From DASZYF01 sp035545535 (GTDB lineage: Bacteria; Actinomycetota; Actinomycetes; Mycobacteriales; CAJCIY01), in assembly GCA_035545535.1 (NCBI GenBank), contig DASZYF010000153.1:1-23929 (forward strand): a stretch of DNA of 23,929 bases, read 5' to 3'. The notes beneath the pieces were generated by a model, which saw only the letters and a list, made by a program, of their open reading frames with translations, did no database searches and was not told where the DNA came from. Shown piece by piece: positions 5,334 through 13,040 of this stretch. Made by a program: the position numbers and the translations under genes. The first letter of the stretch is position 1; every line of letters starts with the position of its first letter.

Positions 5334-6737
5334 GTGACGGACCCGCGCCCCGCGGCCCTGGTGGTCCTTGCGGCGGGGCAGGGCACCCGGATGCGCTCCG
5401 CGGTCCCGAAGGTCCTGCACCGCATCGCCGGGCGCTCCCTGCTCGGACACGTGCTCGCGGCCGCCGCTCCGCTCGGCGCCTATCGCACGCTGGTCGTGGT
5501 CGGGCACGAGCGCGAGCAGGTCGCGGCCGAGCTGTTCGCGCTCGACCCCGAGGCGCAGCCGGTCGACCAGTCCGAGCAGCACGGCACCGGCCACGCGACC
5601 CGGCTCGCGCTCGAGGCCGTCCAGGTGCTGCACGAGGACCGGCCGGTCGTCGTGGTCCCCGGCGACACCCCCCTGCTGACCACCGCGACGCTGCGGGCGC
5701 TCCTCGACGCCTACCTCGCGGGTGGCGTGGCCGGTGCGGTGCTCACCGAGACCGTGGACGACCCGACGGGTTACGGACGGATCGTTCGCGCGGGCCGATC
5801 GGAGATCGTCGAGGCGATCGTCGAGGAGCGCGACGCGGACGAGGCGACGAGGGCGATCCGCGAGGTCAACGCCGGCGTCTACGTCTTCACCGCGGGCCCG
5901 CTGGTCCAGGCGCTCGGCAAGCTCTCGCGCGAGAACGCGCAGGGCGAGGAGTACCTCACCGACGTCGTCGGCGTCCTGCGCGACCAGGACCTGGCCGTCG
6001 TCGCGGTGCCGGCGCAGGAGCCGGGGGAGACCGCGGGCGTCAACGACCGGGTGCAGCTCGCGGCGGCCGGCGCCGCGCTGAACGCCCGCCTGCTCGGGGC
6101 GCACCTGCGCGCGGGCGTCACCGTGCAGGACCCGGCCAGCACGTGGGTCGACAGCGACGTCGTGCTCGAGGCTGACGTCGAGCTGCTCCCCGGCACGATC
6201 CTGCGTGGGCGCACCGTGGTGCAGCGCGGCGCGGTCGTCGGCCCGAACAGCACCCTCACCGACACGGTCGTCCGGCCGGGCGCGCTCGTGCAGTCGAGCA
6301 CCTGCACGGGCGCCGAGGTCGGCGAGGGCGCCACCGTCGGCCCGTACAGCTACCTCCGCCCGGGCGCGAAGCTGGGCCGCAAGAGCAAGGTCGGCGCCTT
6401 CGTCGAGGTGAAGGGCAGCACCATCGGCGACGAGAGCAAGGTCCCGCACCTGTCCTACATCGGTGACACCACCATCGGGCAGCGCACCAACGTGGGCGCG
6501 GCAACGGTGACGGCCAACTACGACGGCAAGAACAAGAGCCGGACGGTGATCGGCGACGACGTGCACATCGGGTCTGACACGATGCTCGTCGCACCGGTCA
6601 CCGTCGGCGACGGCGCCACCACGGGGGCCGGGGCCGTGATACGCGCCGACGTGCCCCCCGGCGCCCTCGCCGTCTCCGAGAACACGCAGCGCAACATCGA
6701 ACGCACCGACGAACCGCAGGACGAGGAGCAAGGATGA
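5334..6737 (+). CDS. glmU: Bifunctional UDP-GlcNAc pyrophosphorylase / glucosamine-1-phosphate acetyltransferase
   Basis: This 467-aa cytoplasmic enzyme acetylates GlcN-1-P and then couples GlcNAc-1-P to UTP, giving UDP-GlcNAc for peptidoglycan. The N-terminal nucleotidyltransferase begins LAAGQGTRMRSAVPKVLH (residues 12-29), the GlmU nucleotide-binding signature, followed by QHGTGHATR. The C-terminal half is a left-handed beta-helix of hexapeptide repeats; H372 in VPHLSYIGD is the expected acetyltransferase base, and NYDG and GSDTMLVAPV match the family. Length is normal. The GTG start is set by AGGAG 8 nt upstream. The ATG of prs overlaps its stop by 4 nt. UTP and PRPP supply share nucleotide metabolism, and glmU-prs is a common pair. 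Confidence 0.98.
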   Translation: MTDPRPAALVVLAAGQGTRMRSAVPKVLHRIAGRSLLGHVLAAAAPLGAYRTLVVVGHEREQVAAELFALDPEAQPVDQSEQHGTGHATRLALEAVQVLHEDRPVVVVPGDTPLLTTATLRALLDAYLAGGVAGAVLTETVDDPTGYGRIVRAGRSEIVEAIVEERDADEATRAIREVNAGVYVFTAGPLVQALGKLSRENAQGEEYLTDVVGVLRDQDLAVVAVPAQEPGETAGVNDRVQLAAAGAALNARLLGAHLRAGVTVQDPASTWVDSDVVLEADVELLPGTILRGRTVVQRGAVVGPNSTLTDTVVRPGALVQSSTCTGAEVGEGATVGPYSYLRPGAKLGRKSKVGAFVEVKGSTIGDESKVPHLSYIGDTTIGQRTNVGAATVTANYDGKNKSRTVIGDDVHIGSDTMLVAPVTVGDGATTGAGAVIRADVPPGALAVSENTQRNIERTDEPQDEEQG

Positions 6738-7711
6738 GCGGCCGCAAGATCGGCAGCGACAAGCAGCTGATGCTGTTCAGTGGCCGGGCGTTCCCGGAGC
6801 TCGCGGTCGAGGTCGGGCAGAGCCTCGACGTCGAACCGGTGCCGACCTCCGCCTACGAGTTCGCGAACGGCGAGATCTTCGTCCGCTTCGAGGAGAGCGT
6901 CCGCGGCTGCGACGCGTTCGTGCTGCAGAGCATGACGACGCCGATCAACCAATGGCTCATGGAGCAGCTGATCATGGTCGACGCGCTCAAGCGGGCCTCG
7001 GCCAAGCGCATCACCGTCGTCGTGCCGTTCTACCCCTACGCGCGCCAGGACAAGAAGCACCGTGGCCGCGAGCCGATCAGCGCGCGCCTCGTGGCCGACC
7101 TCTACAAGACGGCCGGTGCGGACCGCCTCATGGTGGTCGACCTGCACACCTCGCAGATCCAGGGCTTCTTCGACGGCCCGGTCGACCACCTCTTCGCGCT
7201 GCCGCTGCTCGCCGACCACATCGCGGCCGGTCGGGACACCGACACCATGACGGTCGTCTCGCCGGACGCGGGCCGCGTGCGTGTCGCCGAGCGCTGGACC
7301 GACCGCCTCGGCGCGCCGCTGGCGATCATCCACAAGCGCCGCGACCCGAAGGTGCCCAACGAGGTCAAGATGCACGAGGTCGTCGGTGAGGTCGCCGGCC
7401 GCACGTGCGTCCTCGTCGACGACATGATCGACACCGCCGGCACCATCACGAAGGCCGCGGAGGCGCTCTTCGAGAACGGCGCGGCCGAGGTCGTGGTCGC
7501 GGCCACCCACGGTGTGCTGTCCGGCGCGGCGGTCGACCGGCTGAAGAACAGCAACATCAGTGAGGTCGTCGTCACGAACACGCTGCCCATCGAGGACGAC
7601 CGCCGCTTCGACAAGCTCACGGTCCTCTCGATCGCGCCGCTGCTCGCGAACGCGATCCACGAGGTCTTCGAGGACGGCTCGGTCACCTCGCTGTTCGACG
7701 GCCAGGCCTGA
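6734..7711 (+). CDS. prs: Ribose-phosphate pyrophosphokinase (PRPP synthetase, class I)
   Basis: This 325-aa enzyme makes PRPP from ribose 5-phosphate and ATP for purine, pyrimidine, His, Trp and NAD synthesis. The sequence starts with a typical Prs segment (LMLFSGRAFPELA) and shows the catalytic loop PFYPYARQDKKHRGREPIS, the DLHTSQIQGFFDGPVDHL ribose/ATP region, SPDAGRVRVAE, and the PRPP loop D229-DMIDTAGT237. Its ATG at 6734 overlaps the glmU stop (ATGA), with AGGAGCAAGG just before it, so translation is probably coupled. Length is that of the class I family. A 160-nt gap with a hairpin and a new -10-like element follows before rplY. Confidence 0.98.
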   Translation: MSGRKIGSDKQLMLFSGRAFPELAVEVGQSLDVEPVPTSAYEFANGEIFVRFEESVRGCDAFVLQSMTTPINQWLMEQLIMVDALKRASAKRITVVVPFYPYARQDKKHRGREPISARLVADLYKTAGADRLMVVDLHTSQIQGFFDGPVDHLFALPLLADHIAAGRDTDTMTVVSPDAGRVRVAERWTDRLGAPLAIIHKRRDPKVPNEVKMHEVVGEVAGRTCVLVDDMIDTAGTITKAAEALFENGAAEVVVAATHGVLSGAAVDRLKNSNISEVVVTNTLPIEDDRRFDKLTVLSIAPLLANAIHEVFEDGSVTSLFDGQA

Positions 7712-7718
7712 CGGGCGG

Positions 7719-7736
7719 GCCGGCGGGGCGGCCGGC
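7719..7736 (+). terminator. GC hairpin after prs
   Basis: GCCGGC (7719-7724) and GCCGGC (7731-7736) can pair around GGGGCG, 8 nt after the prs stop. It probably marks the transcript end or a pause. No T run follows. Confidence 0.35.
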
Positions 7737-7746
7737 GCCGCTCCGG

Positions 7747-7867
7747 TAGCCTGGTGGCGCACATCGACCAGGTGAGCAACGACCCCGGCTCCGGCTGGGT
7801 GCGTCCGTCCCAGGTCGTCACGGCCCCGGTCGCCCGGCGCCTCGACGTCCCGCTTCCGCTTGGAGCT
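7747..7867 (+). promoter_or_regulatory. Candidate rplY promoter and ~110-nt leader
   Basis: TAGCCT (7747-7752) is a -10-like hexamer; the same hexamer appears before mfd and eno. TGGAGCT (7861-7867) before the ATG at 7872 is the ribosome binding site. The leader is long for this window and contains an open frame of 35 codons (GTG 7772 to TGA 7877-7879) that overlaps the rplY start by 8 nt. Confidence 0.4.
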
Positions 7868-7871
7868 CCTC

Positions 7872-8525
7872 ATGGCTGAGGTCCAGATCGCCGCCCGTCC
7901 GCGCACCGAGTTCGGCAAGGGTGCGGCGCGCCGGATCCGGCGCAACGCCGAGGTCCCGGCCGTCCTCTACGGCCACGGCACCGACACCCGGCACTACCGC
8001 CTCCCCGCGCACGAGCTCATGCTCGCGATCAAGCACGACAAGAACGTGCTGCTGTCGCTGCAGATCGAGGGCGGGGCGAGCGAGCTCGCCATCCCCCGCG
8101 CCGTCGTGAAGGACCCCATCAAGGGCTTCCTCGAGCACGTCGACCTGCTGCTCGTGCGGCGCGGCGAGAAGGTCACCGTCGAGGTGCCGGTCATCGTCGT
8201 CGGCGACGCGATCTCGGGCACGATCGTCGAGCTGCAGATCACCGCGCTGCCGGTCGAGACCGAGGCCACCCACATCCCCACCGGCTTCGAGGTCAGCGTG
8301 CAGGGGCTCGACGCCGGCGACGCGATCCACGCCGGGCAGGTCCCGCTCCCGGACGGGGTCACCCTCGCCGTCGACCCCGACGCGGTCGTCGTCCACGTGG
8401 GTGCCCAGCAGAGCGCCGCGGCCCTCGAGGCCGACCTCGCGGCTGCCCCCGGCGCCGACGCGGTCGCCGCCACGGTCGCGGCCGACGCGGCGGCCGCCGC
8501 GGAGGCGGCGGACACGGAGGCCTGA
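7872..8525 (+). CDS. rplY: Large ribosomal subunit protein bL25, Ctc/TL5 type
   Basis: This 217-aa protein binds 5S rRNA. Residues about 1-90 form the L25 domain (AARPRTEFGKGAARRIRR, VPAVLYGHGTDTRHY); residues about 95-185 form the beta-rich CTC domain (VPVIVVGDAISGTIVELQ). The last ~30 residues are an Ala/Asp/Glu-rich tail, usual in actinobacterial versions. I used ATG at 7872 because TGGAGCT lies just upstream; a TTG at 7860 in the same frame would put that site inside the gene. The pth start follows after only 3 nt, so the two are almost certainly cotranscribed. Confidence 0.95.
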   Translation: MAEVQIAARPRTEFGKGAARRIRRNAEVPAVLYGHGTDTRHYRLPAHELMLAIKHDKNVLLSLQIEGGASELAIPRAVVKDPIKGFLEHVDLLLVRRGEKVTVEVPVIVVGDAISGTIVELQITALPVETEATHIPTGFEVSVQGLDAGDAIHAGQVPLPDGVTLAVDPDAVVVHVGAQQSAAALEADLAAAPGADAVAATVAADAAAAAEAADTEA

Positions 8526-8528
8526 CGG

Positions 8529-9107
8529 TTGGCCGGGGACGGGCCCTGGCTCGTCGTCGGCCTCGGCAACCCGGGCGAGCGCTACGCCCGCACGCGCCAC
8601 AACGCGGGCGCGATGGTCATCGACGTGCTCGCCGGGCGGGTGGGCGGCAAGCTGTCGCCGCTCAAGGGCAAGCGCGCGGTGGTGCTGCAGGGCCGGCTCG
8701 CGAACGAGCCGGTCGTGCTCGCCGTGCCGTCGTCGTACATGAACGAGTCGGGTGGTCCCGTGCGCTCGCTCGTCGACTACTACGGCACCGGCGCGGAGCG
8801 CCTCATCGTCGTGCACGACGAGCTCGACCTCCCGTTCGGCCGGCTGAAGCTGAAGCGCGGCGGCGGCGCGGGTGGTCACAACGGCCTGCGCAGCATCGAC
8901 AAGTCCCTCGGCACGCCGGAGTACCTGCGCGTGCGCGTGGGCGTCGACCGGCCTCCGGGCCCGGCCGACCCGGACTACGTGCTGCGCGAGTTCAAGCCGA
9001 ACGAGCGCAAGGAGCTGCCGATGGTCCTCGAGGACGCGGCCGATGCCGTCGAAGACCTCGTGTCGCGGACGCTCGAAGAGGCGCAGAACCGGCACCACGC
9101 GGGCTGA
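8529..9107 (+). CDS. pth: Peptidyl-tRNA hydrolase
   Basis: This 192-aa enzyme frees tRNA from peptidyl-tRNAs dropped by stalled ribosomes. All key family residues are present at a constant +4 offset from the E. coli numbering: N14 (GLGNPG), H24 (RHNAG, the catalytic His), N72 (SYMNESG), D97 (HDELD) and N118 (GHNGLRS). The start is TTG at 8529, 3 nt after the rplY stop; no in-frame ATG or GTG exists that would keep GLGNPG. Translation is likely coupled to rplY. rplY-pth is a very common pair. In many actinobacteria the cluster continues toward mfd; here an unrelated 7.7-kb block comes first. Confidence 0.97.
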   Translation: MAGDGPWLVVGLGNPGERYARTRHNAGAMVIDVLAGRVGGKLSPLKGKRAVVLQGRLANEPVVLAVPSSYMNESGGPVRSLVDYYGTGAERLIVVHDELDLPFGRLKLKRGGGAGGHNGLRSIDKSLGTPEYLRVRVGVDRPPGPADPDYVLREFKPNERKELPMVLEDAADAVEDLVSRTLEEAQNRHHAG

Positions 9108-9130
9108 CGCGGCACGCCTCGCGGTGCGAG

Positions 9131-9136
9131 CAGACT
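9131..9136 (+). promoter_or_regulatory. Candidate -10 element of the BTAD regulator (leaderless type)
   Basis: CAGACT ends 8 nt before the GTG at 9145, the same spacing as the TANNNT hexamers before other genes without a ribosome binding site. A small dyad, CTCGC-GGT-GCGAG (9118-9130), lies directly upstream. Confidence 0.35.
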
Positions 9137-9144
9137 GACGGGTC

Positions 9145-12100
9145 GTGGGGGAGCTCCGCGTGCGGCTGCTCGGCGGCGTCGCCGTCGACGGGGTGGATGC
9201 GGCGCAGCTCGGCGCCCGCAAGCAGCGGCGGCTCCTCGCTCGCCTCGCCATCGCGCGCGGCGCACCGGTGTCGACCGACGCGCTGGTCGAAGACCTCTGG
9301 GACGACAGCCCGCCGGCCAAGCCACGCGACCAGGTGGCGGTGCTCGTCAGCCGGTTGCGCACGGCGCTCGGAGCCGATGCGGTGGCGCGCGCGGCCGACG
9401 GCTACGCGCTGCAGCGGCCGTGGCTCGACATCGATGTGCTCGCCGAGCGCGCGTCCGAGGCCGGGCGGCGCGCCGCCGACGCGCAGTGGGCCGCGGCCGG
9501 TGAGACCGCGCGAGCGGCGTTGGTGCTGGTGACCGGCCGGCTCGCGAGCGAGCTGGACGATGCGGCGTGGCTCGAGCCCGACCGCGCGGCGACGGTCGCC
9601 GCGATCGCGCGCGCCCGGCTGGTGCTCGCCGAGGCCGAGCTCGCGGCCGGTGATCCGCGCCTCGCGGCCGACCTCGCCGCCGAGGCGGTCAGTGCGAGCC
9701 CGTACGACGAGGCGGCGTTGCGCGTGCAGATGTCGGCCTGCCTCGCCGCCGGTCGCCCCGCGCTCGGGTTGGCGGCGTACGCCGCGATGCGCGCGCGACT
9801 GGCCGATGACCTCGGCGTCGATCCGGCCGCGGCGACCGAGCAGGTGTATGCCAGGCTGCTCGGCCCTGCGGAGCCGCCGGCATCGCCGAAAGTCCTGCCG
9901 CACAGCCCCTCCGGAGAGCTCGCCGGCCGGGGACCTGAGCTTGCCCGCATCGCGGCGGCGGTCGCCGCCGCGGGCCGCGGGGCGGCGTCGCTGCACGTCG
10001 TGTCGGGTGAGGCGGGCATCGGCAAGACCCGGCTGGCCAGTGCCGCATCCGATGCGGCGCGCGCGGCCGGCGCGGCGGTCGTGCGGGCGACGTGCGACGA
10101 GCTCGGGCGCGTGCTGCCGCTGCAACCCGTGCTCGATGCGCTGACCGACGCGTTGCGCATGCGCACAGCCGATGAGGCGGCCGCGCTGCTCGACGGCGAA
10201 GCGGCACCCCTCGGCGGGCTGCTCGGAGTGGCGGAGGCGCCGGCGAGCGGACTCGTCTCCGACCCGGCCGCCGGAGCGCTCCTCCTGCAGCGCGCAGTGC
10301 TCGTCCTGCTGGAACGTCTCGCCGGTTCCGGCGCGCTGCTGCTCGTCGTGGAGGACGTGCACCTCGCCGACGACGCGACCGTCGCGCTGCTCGCGGGCCT
10401 GCCGCGCCGCGCGCACCACATCGCCGCTCTGGTCACGACGCGGGTCGGCGAGGGTCCGGCGTGGCCGTCGGAGGTGGTCACCGAGCTGGGTCCTCTCGAC
10501 CTCGACGCCGTCGCCGTGGTGGTCGGCGCCGAGCGAGCGGAGGAGCTGCACGCGCGAAGCGGCGGGCATCCCTTGCTGCTGGCCGAGCTCGTCGCCGCGC
10601 CGGCCGGCGCGGAGCTGCCGGAGTCGCTGCGGGCATCGGTGTCGGCCGCCTGTGACCGCGTGGGCCCGGCAGCGGCCACGTTGCGGGCGGCGAGCGTGCT
10701 CGGGCCCGAGATCGACCTCGACCTGCTCGCCTCGGTGCTCGACCGCTCGGAGGTCGCGCTGCTCGACGACCTCGACGCCGCGGTCCGGATGCGGCTGCTC
10801 GTCGAGCGGGACTCGGGCTTCGCGTTCCGGCACGCGCTCGTGCGCGAGGCGCTGGCCGCCGACGCCGGCACGACCCGATCCGTGGTGCTGCACCGCCAGG
10901 CCGCCCGCACCCTCGCCGCCCGTCCGGGCGCGGACCCGCTGGTGGTGGCGCACCACGCCCGGCTCGCCGGTGACGACGCGCTCGTCGCCGATGCCCTCGC
11001 GGCCGGCGCGGAGATCGCGGTGGCTCGTCACGACCACGCCACGGCGCTGGAGCTGTCCGAGGAAGCGCTCGGGCTGGTCCCGCAGCACCTCGCCGCCGCA
11101 CGGGCGGGTGCCCGCGCGCTCCTCGCGGGTGGGCGCCCGGCCGATGCGGTGGCCCTGGCGGATGCGGTGGATCCCGGCGAGCTCGATGCGGACCTCGTGT
11201 ACGTGCGGGCCTACGCGTTCCACCACCGTCGGGTGTTCGCGCAGTCGCGGCGCCTGGCCGACAAGGCGGCGGCGCTCGCCATCGATCCCCGCACGCGTGC
11301 GCTGGCGTTGGGGTTGTCCGGACACACCCATCATGCCGACGGAGATGTGGCCGGTGCGGACGAACGGTTCGACGAAGCCCGCGCCATCGGTGCGGCCGAG
11401 ACGGAGATCGCGCCGTGGCGTGCGGTGCTGCACCTGCACCAGGGGCGGCCCGCCGACGCGGCCGCGCTGACGTCCGCGGATGCGGAGGACGGGCACGGCC
11501 TCGACATGCTGGCCGCGCCGCTGCGCCTCATGTGCCGGGGGCTCGCCCTGGGCGCGCTGGGCCGGCCGACCGATGCGCTGACGTCGTTCGACGAGCTGCG
11601 CGTCGTCGTCGCCCGCCTCGACATGACGCGGTACGCGGGCCGGGCCGACAACTGCACCGCCTGGGTCCTGCGGGCCCTGGGTGCGACGCAACGCGCGGAC
11701 GAGCTCAACGCAGCGGCCCGCGAGGCGGCGCTCGCGGTCGGCACGCAAGAAGCGCAGGCGCACGCCCACCTCGACCTCGCCGACGGTCGGGTGCTCGTGG
11801 GTGACCTCGCCGCAGCGGCTGAGCTGCTCGACCACGCCGACGTGCTCGGCACGTCGGAGCACGTGCACGCCTTCCAGTGGCGACACCGCCTGCGCGCCAA
11901 CTACTTCCGCGCGCGCATCGCGGTGCAGGAGCGCGATCTCGACCGCGCTGAGCAGCTCGCGTCCGACGTCGTCGCGACGGCGGCACCGCAGGGCGTCCGC
12001 CGGTACGCCGCGCTGGCCTCCGCCACCGTCCTCATCGCGCGCGGGTTGCGCGGCGACGTCATCGACGGCGCCGACATCGATCGGGTGCTCGACGACCTCG

Positions 12101-12282
12101 ACGGCACGTCAGCGCTCGAGGCGTGGCGCGTCATCGCGGTCCTCGGCAACGCGATCCGCTCCGACCGCTTGCGGACGGAGGCCGAGCGACGCTTGGCGAC
12201 GCTCGTGGCCGCTGCTCCCGCGGACCTGCGTGACGAGCTGGCGCGCTATGCCGCGACGCGGCTCGAGAGCGCGACCATCTGA
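9145..12282 (+). CDS. SARP/AfsR-like regulator: winged helix, BTAD, ATPase and TPR-like repeats
   Basis: This 1045-aa cytoplasmic protein starts with an OmpR/SARP-type winged helix (residues about 1-92; VRLLGGVAVDG, ARKQRRLLARL, DALVEDLW, VAVLVSRLRTALG). A bacterial transcriptional activation domain follows (about 98-240, ending with the family-like DDLGVDPAAATEQVYARLLG). An AAA/STAND-type ATPase comes next: Walker A GEAGIGKT (288-295) and Walker B LLLVVEDVHL with E403-D404. The C-terminal ~420 residues are Ala-rich helical repeats of TPR/MalT type. There is no C-terminal LuxR HTH. Such proteins activate specialised-metabolism or stress genes when a ligand or partner engages the repeats. Asp-Ala is often written GAT-GCG here, unlike neighbours. 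Its 3' end overlaps the convergent methyltransferase by 37 nt. Targets are unknown. Confidence 0.88.
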   Translation: MGELRVRLLGGVAVDGVDAAQLGARKQRRLLARLAIARGAPVSTDALVEDLWDDSPPAKPRDQVAVLVSRLRTALGADAVARAADGYALQRPWLDIDVLAERASEAGRRAADAQWAAAGETARAALVLVTGRLASELDDAAWLEPDRAATVAAIARARLVLAEAELAAGDPRLAADLAAEAVSASPYDEAALRVQMSACLAAGRPALGLAAYAAMRARLADDLGVDPAAATEQVYARLLGPAEPPASPKVLPHSPSGELAGRGPELARIAAAVAAAGRGAASLHVVSGEAGIGKTRLASAASDAARAAGAAVVRATCDELGRVLPLQPVLDALTDALRMRTADEAAALLDGEAAPLGGLLGVAEAPASGLVSDPAAGALLLQRAVLVLLERLAGSGALLLVVEDVHLADDATVALLAGLPRRAHHIAALVTTRVGEGPAWPSEVVTELGPLDLDAVAVVVGAERAEELHARSGGHPLLLAELVAAPAGAELPESLRASVSAACDRVGPAAATLRAASVLGPEIDLDLLASVLDRSEVALLDDLDAAVRMRLLVERDSGFAFRHALVREALAADAGTTRSVVLHRQAARTLAARPGADPLVVAHHARLAGDDALVADALAAGAEIAVARHDHATALELSEEALGLVPQHLAAARAGARALLAGGRPADAVALADAVDPGELDADLVYVRAYAFHHRRVFAQSRRLADKAAALAIDPRTRALALGLSGHTHHADGDVAGADERFDEARAIGAAETEIAPWRAVLHLHQGRPADAAALTSADAEDGHGLDMLAAPLRLMCRGLALGALGRPTDALTSFDELRVVVARLDMTRYAGRADNCTAWVLRALGATQRADELNAAAREAALAVGTQEAQAHAHLDLADGRVLVGDLAAAAELLDHADVLGTSEHVHAFQWRHRLRANYFRARIAVQERDLDRAEQLASDVVATAAPQGVRRYAALASATVLIARGLRGDVIDGADIDRVLDDLDGTSALEAWRVIAVLGNAIRSDRLRTEAERRLATLVAAAPADLRDELARYAATRLESATI

Positions 12283-13040
12283 AGGCGCAGGGGCGGGACC
12301 TCGGCCCCGAGCGCCGCGCGGATCTCATCGACGAGCGCTGCGCGTTCGTCGTCGTCGAGCGCGGCGACGAACGATGCGCTCGGTGGAAGGTTCGTGCGCC
12401 ACGCGATCATCGCGTCGACCGGCAACGCGTCGATGTCGACGCGGACGACCTGCACGTCCGCGTCGGCCAGGCCGGCCTCGTCCGCGGCGGCGTGCAGACC
12501 TTCGGCGGTGTCGGTGAGCGGCGTCGTCAGTGACTTGAGGCGCGCGTACCACTCCGGCCGCGCCCAGCCCCGGCGGTGCAGCGCCTGCTCGGCGGCGTCC
12601 TTGACCGGGTGCTCCTCGCCGCGCGCCCACGTGCTCGCGAGGACGGTCCCGCCGGGCCGCACCGCCCTGGCCATCTCGCGCAGCGCGTCAGCCGGTCGGT
12701 CCAGGTGGTTGAGGACGAACCCGGCGCTCGCCACGTCGACGGAGGCGTTGCGCAGCGGCAGTGCGCGCACGTCGCCGATCGCCGCGCCGCCGCCGGTCCG
12801 CATCCGTGCGAGCGCCAGCATGCCGAGCGCGTCGTCGAGCACCGTCACCACCGCGCCGGCGCGCCCGAGGGCCCGGGCGACCACCCCGCTCCCGGTGCCG
12901 AGATCGACGGCCCGGGCCCCGGCGATCGACGTCGGCGCGCGGGCGACGAGCGCCTCGGCCATCGCGGCGAACACCTCCTCGGGCCCGTGCGACCACGCCT
13001 GCGCCGACGCGTCGTAGGCGTCGCGGACATCGGTCGTCAT
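12246..13040 (-). CDS. Class I SAM-dependent methyltransferase
   Basis: This 264-aa Rossmann-fold methyltransferase carries motif I AVDLGTGSG (residues about 44-52), the acidic end of strand 2 in VTVLDDALGML, a GDVRALPL segment (motif II-like) and the post-IV region ADALREMARAVRPGGTVLAST. It resembles UbiE/Methyltransf_11 proteins; the acceptor is not evident. The start is ATG at 13040, overlapping the kinase stop by 4 nt (ATGA), so it is second in a two-gene operon with the APH-like kinase. The longer open frame upstream is a shadow of that kinase. Its last 37 nt overlap the convergent BTAD regulator gene. The pair could modify the same small molecule, but that is inference from context only. 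Confidence 0.87.
   Translation of the reverse strand: MTTDVRDAYDASAQAWSHGPEEVFAAMAEALVARAPTSIAGARAVDLGTGSGVVARALGRAGAVVTVLDDALGMLALARMRTGGGAAIGDVRALPLRNASVDVASAGFVLNHLDRPADALREMARAVRPGGTVLASTWARGEEHPVKDAAEQALHRRGWARPEWYARLKSLTTPLTDTAEGLHAAADEAGLADADVQVVRVDIDALPVDAMIAWRTNLPPSASFVAALDDDERAALVDEIRAALGAEVPPLRLQMVALSSRVAA

Noticed and set aside
4923..6731. 602-codon minus-strand open frame across tRNA-Gln and glmU
   Set aside because: It crosses a tRNA and is antisense to glmU; a GC-driven shadow.
7860..8525. Longer rplY form from TTG at 7860
   Set aside because: It would include the ribosome binding site TGGAGCT in the coding sequence; ATG at 7872 fits the L25 N-terminus.
8992..11886. 964-codon minus-strand open frame opposite pth and the BTAD regulator
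   Set aside because: It is antisense to genes with clear domains, its reading is low-complexity Arg/Ala/Gly/His-rich with no family motif, and long antisense frames are expected at this GC content.
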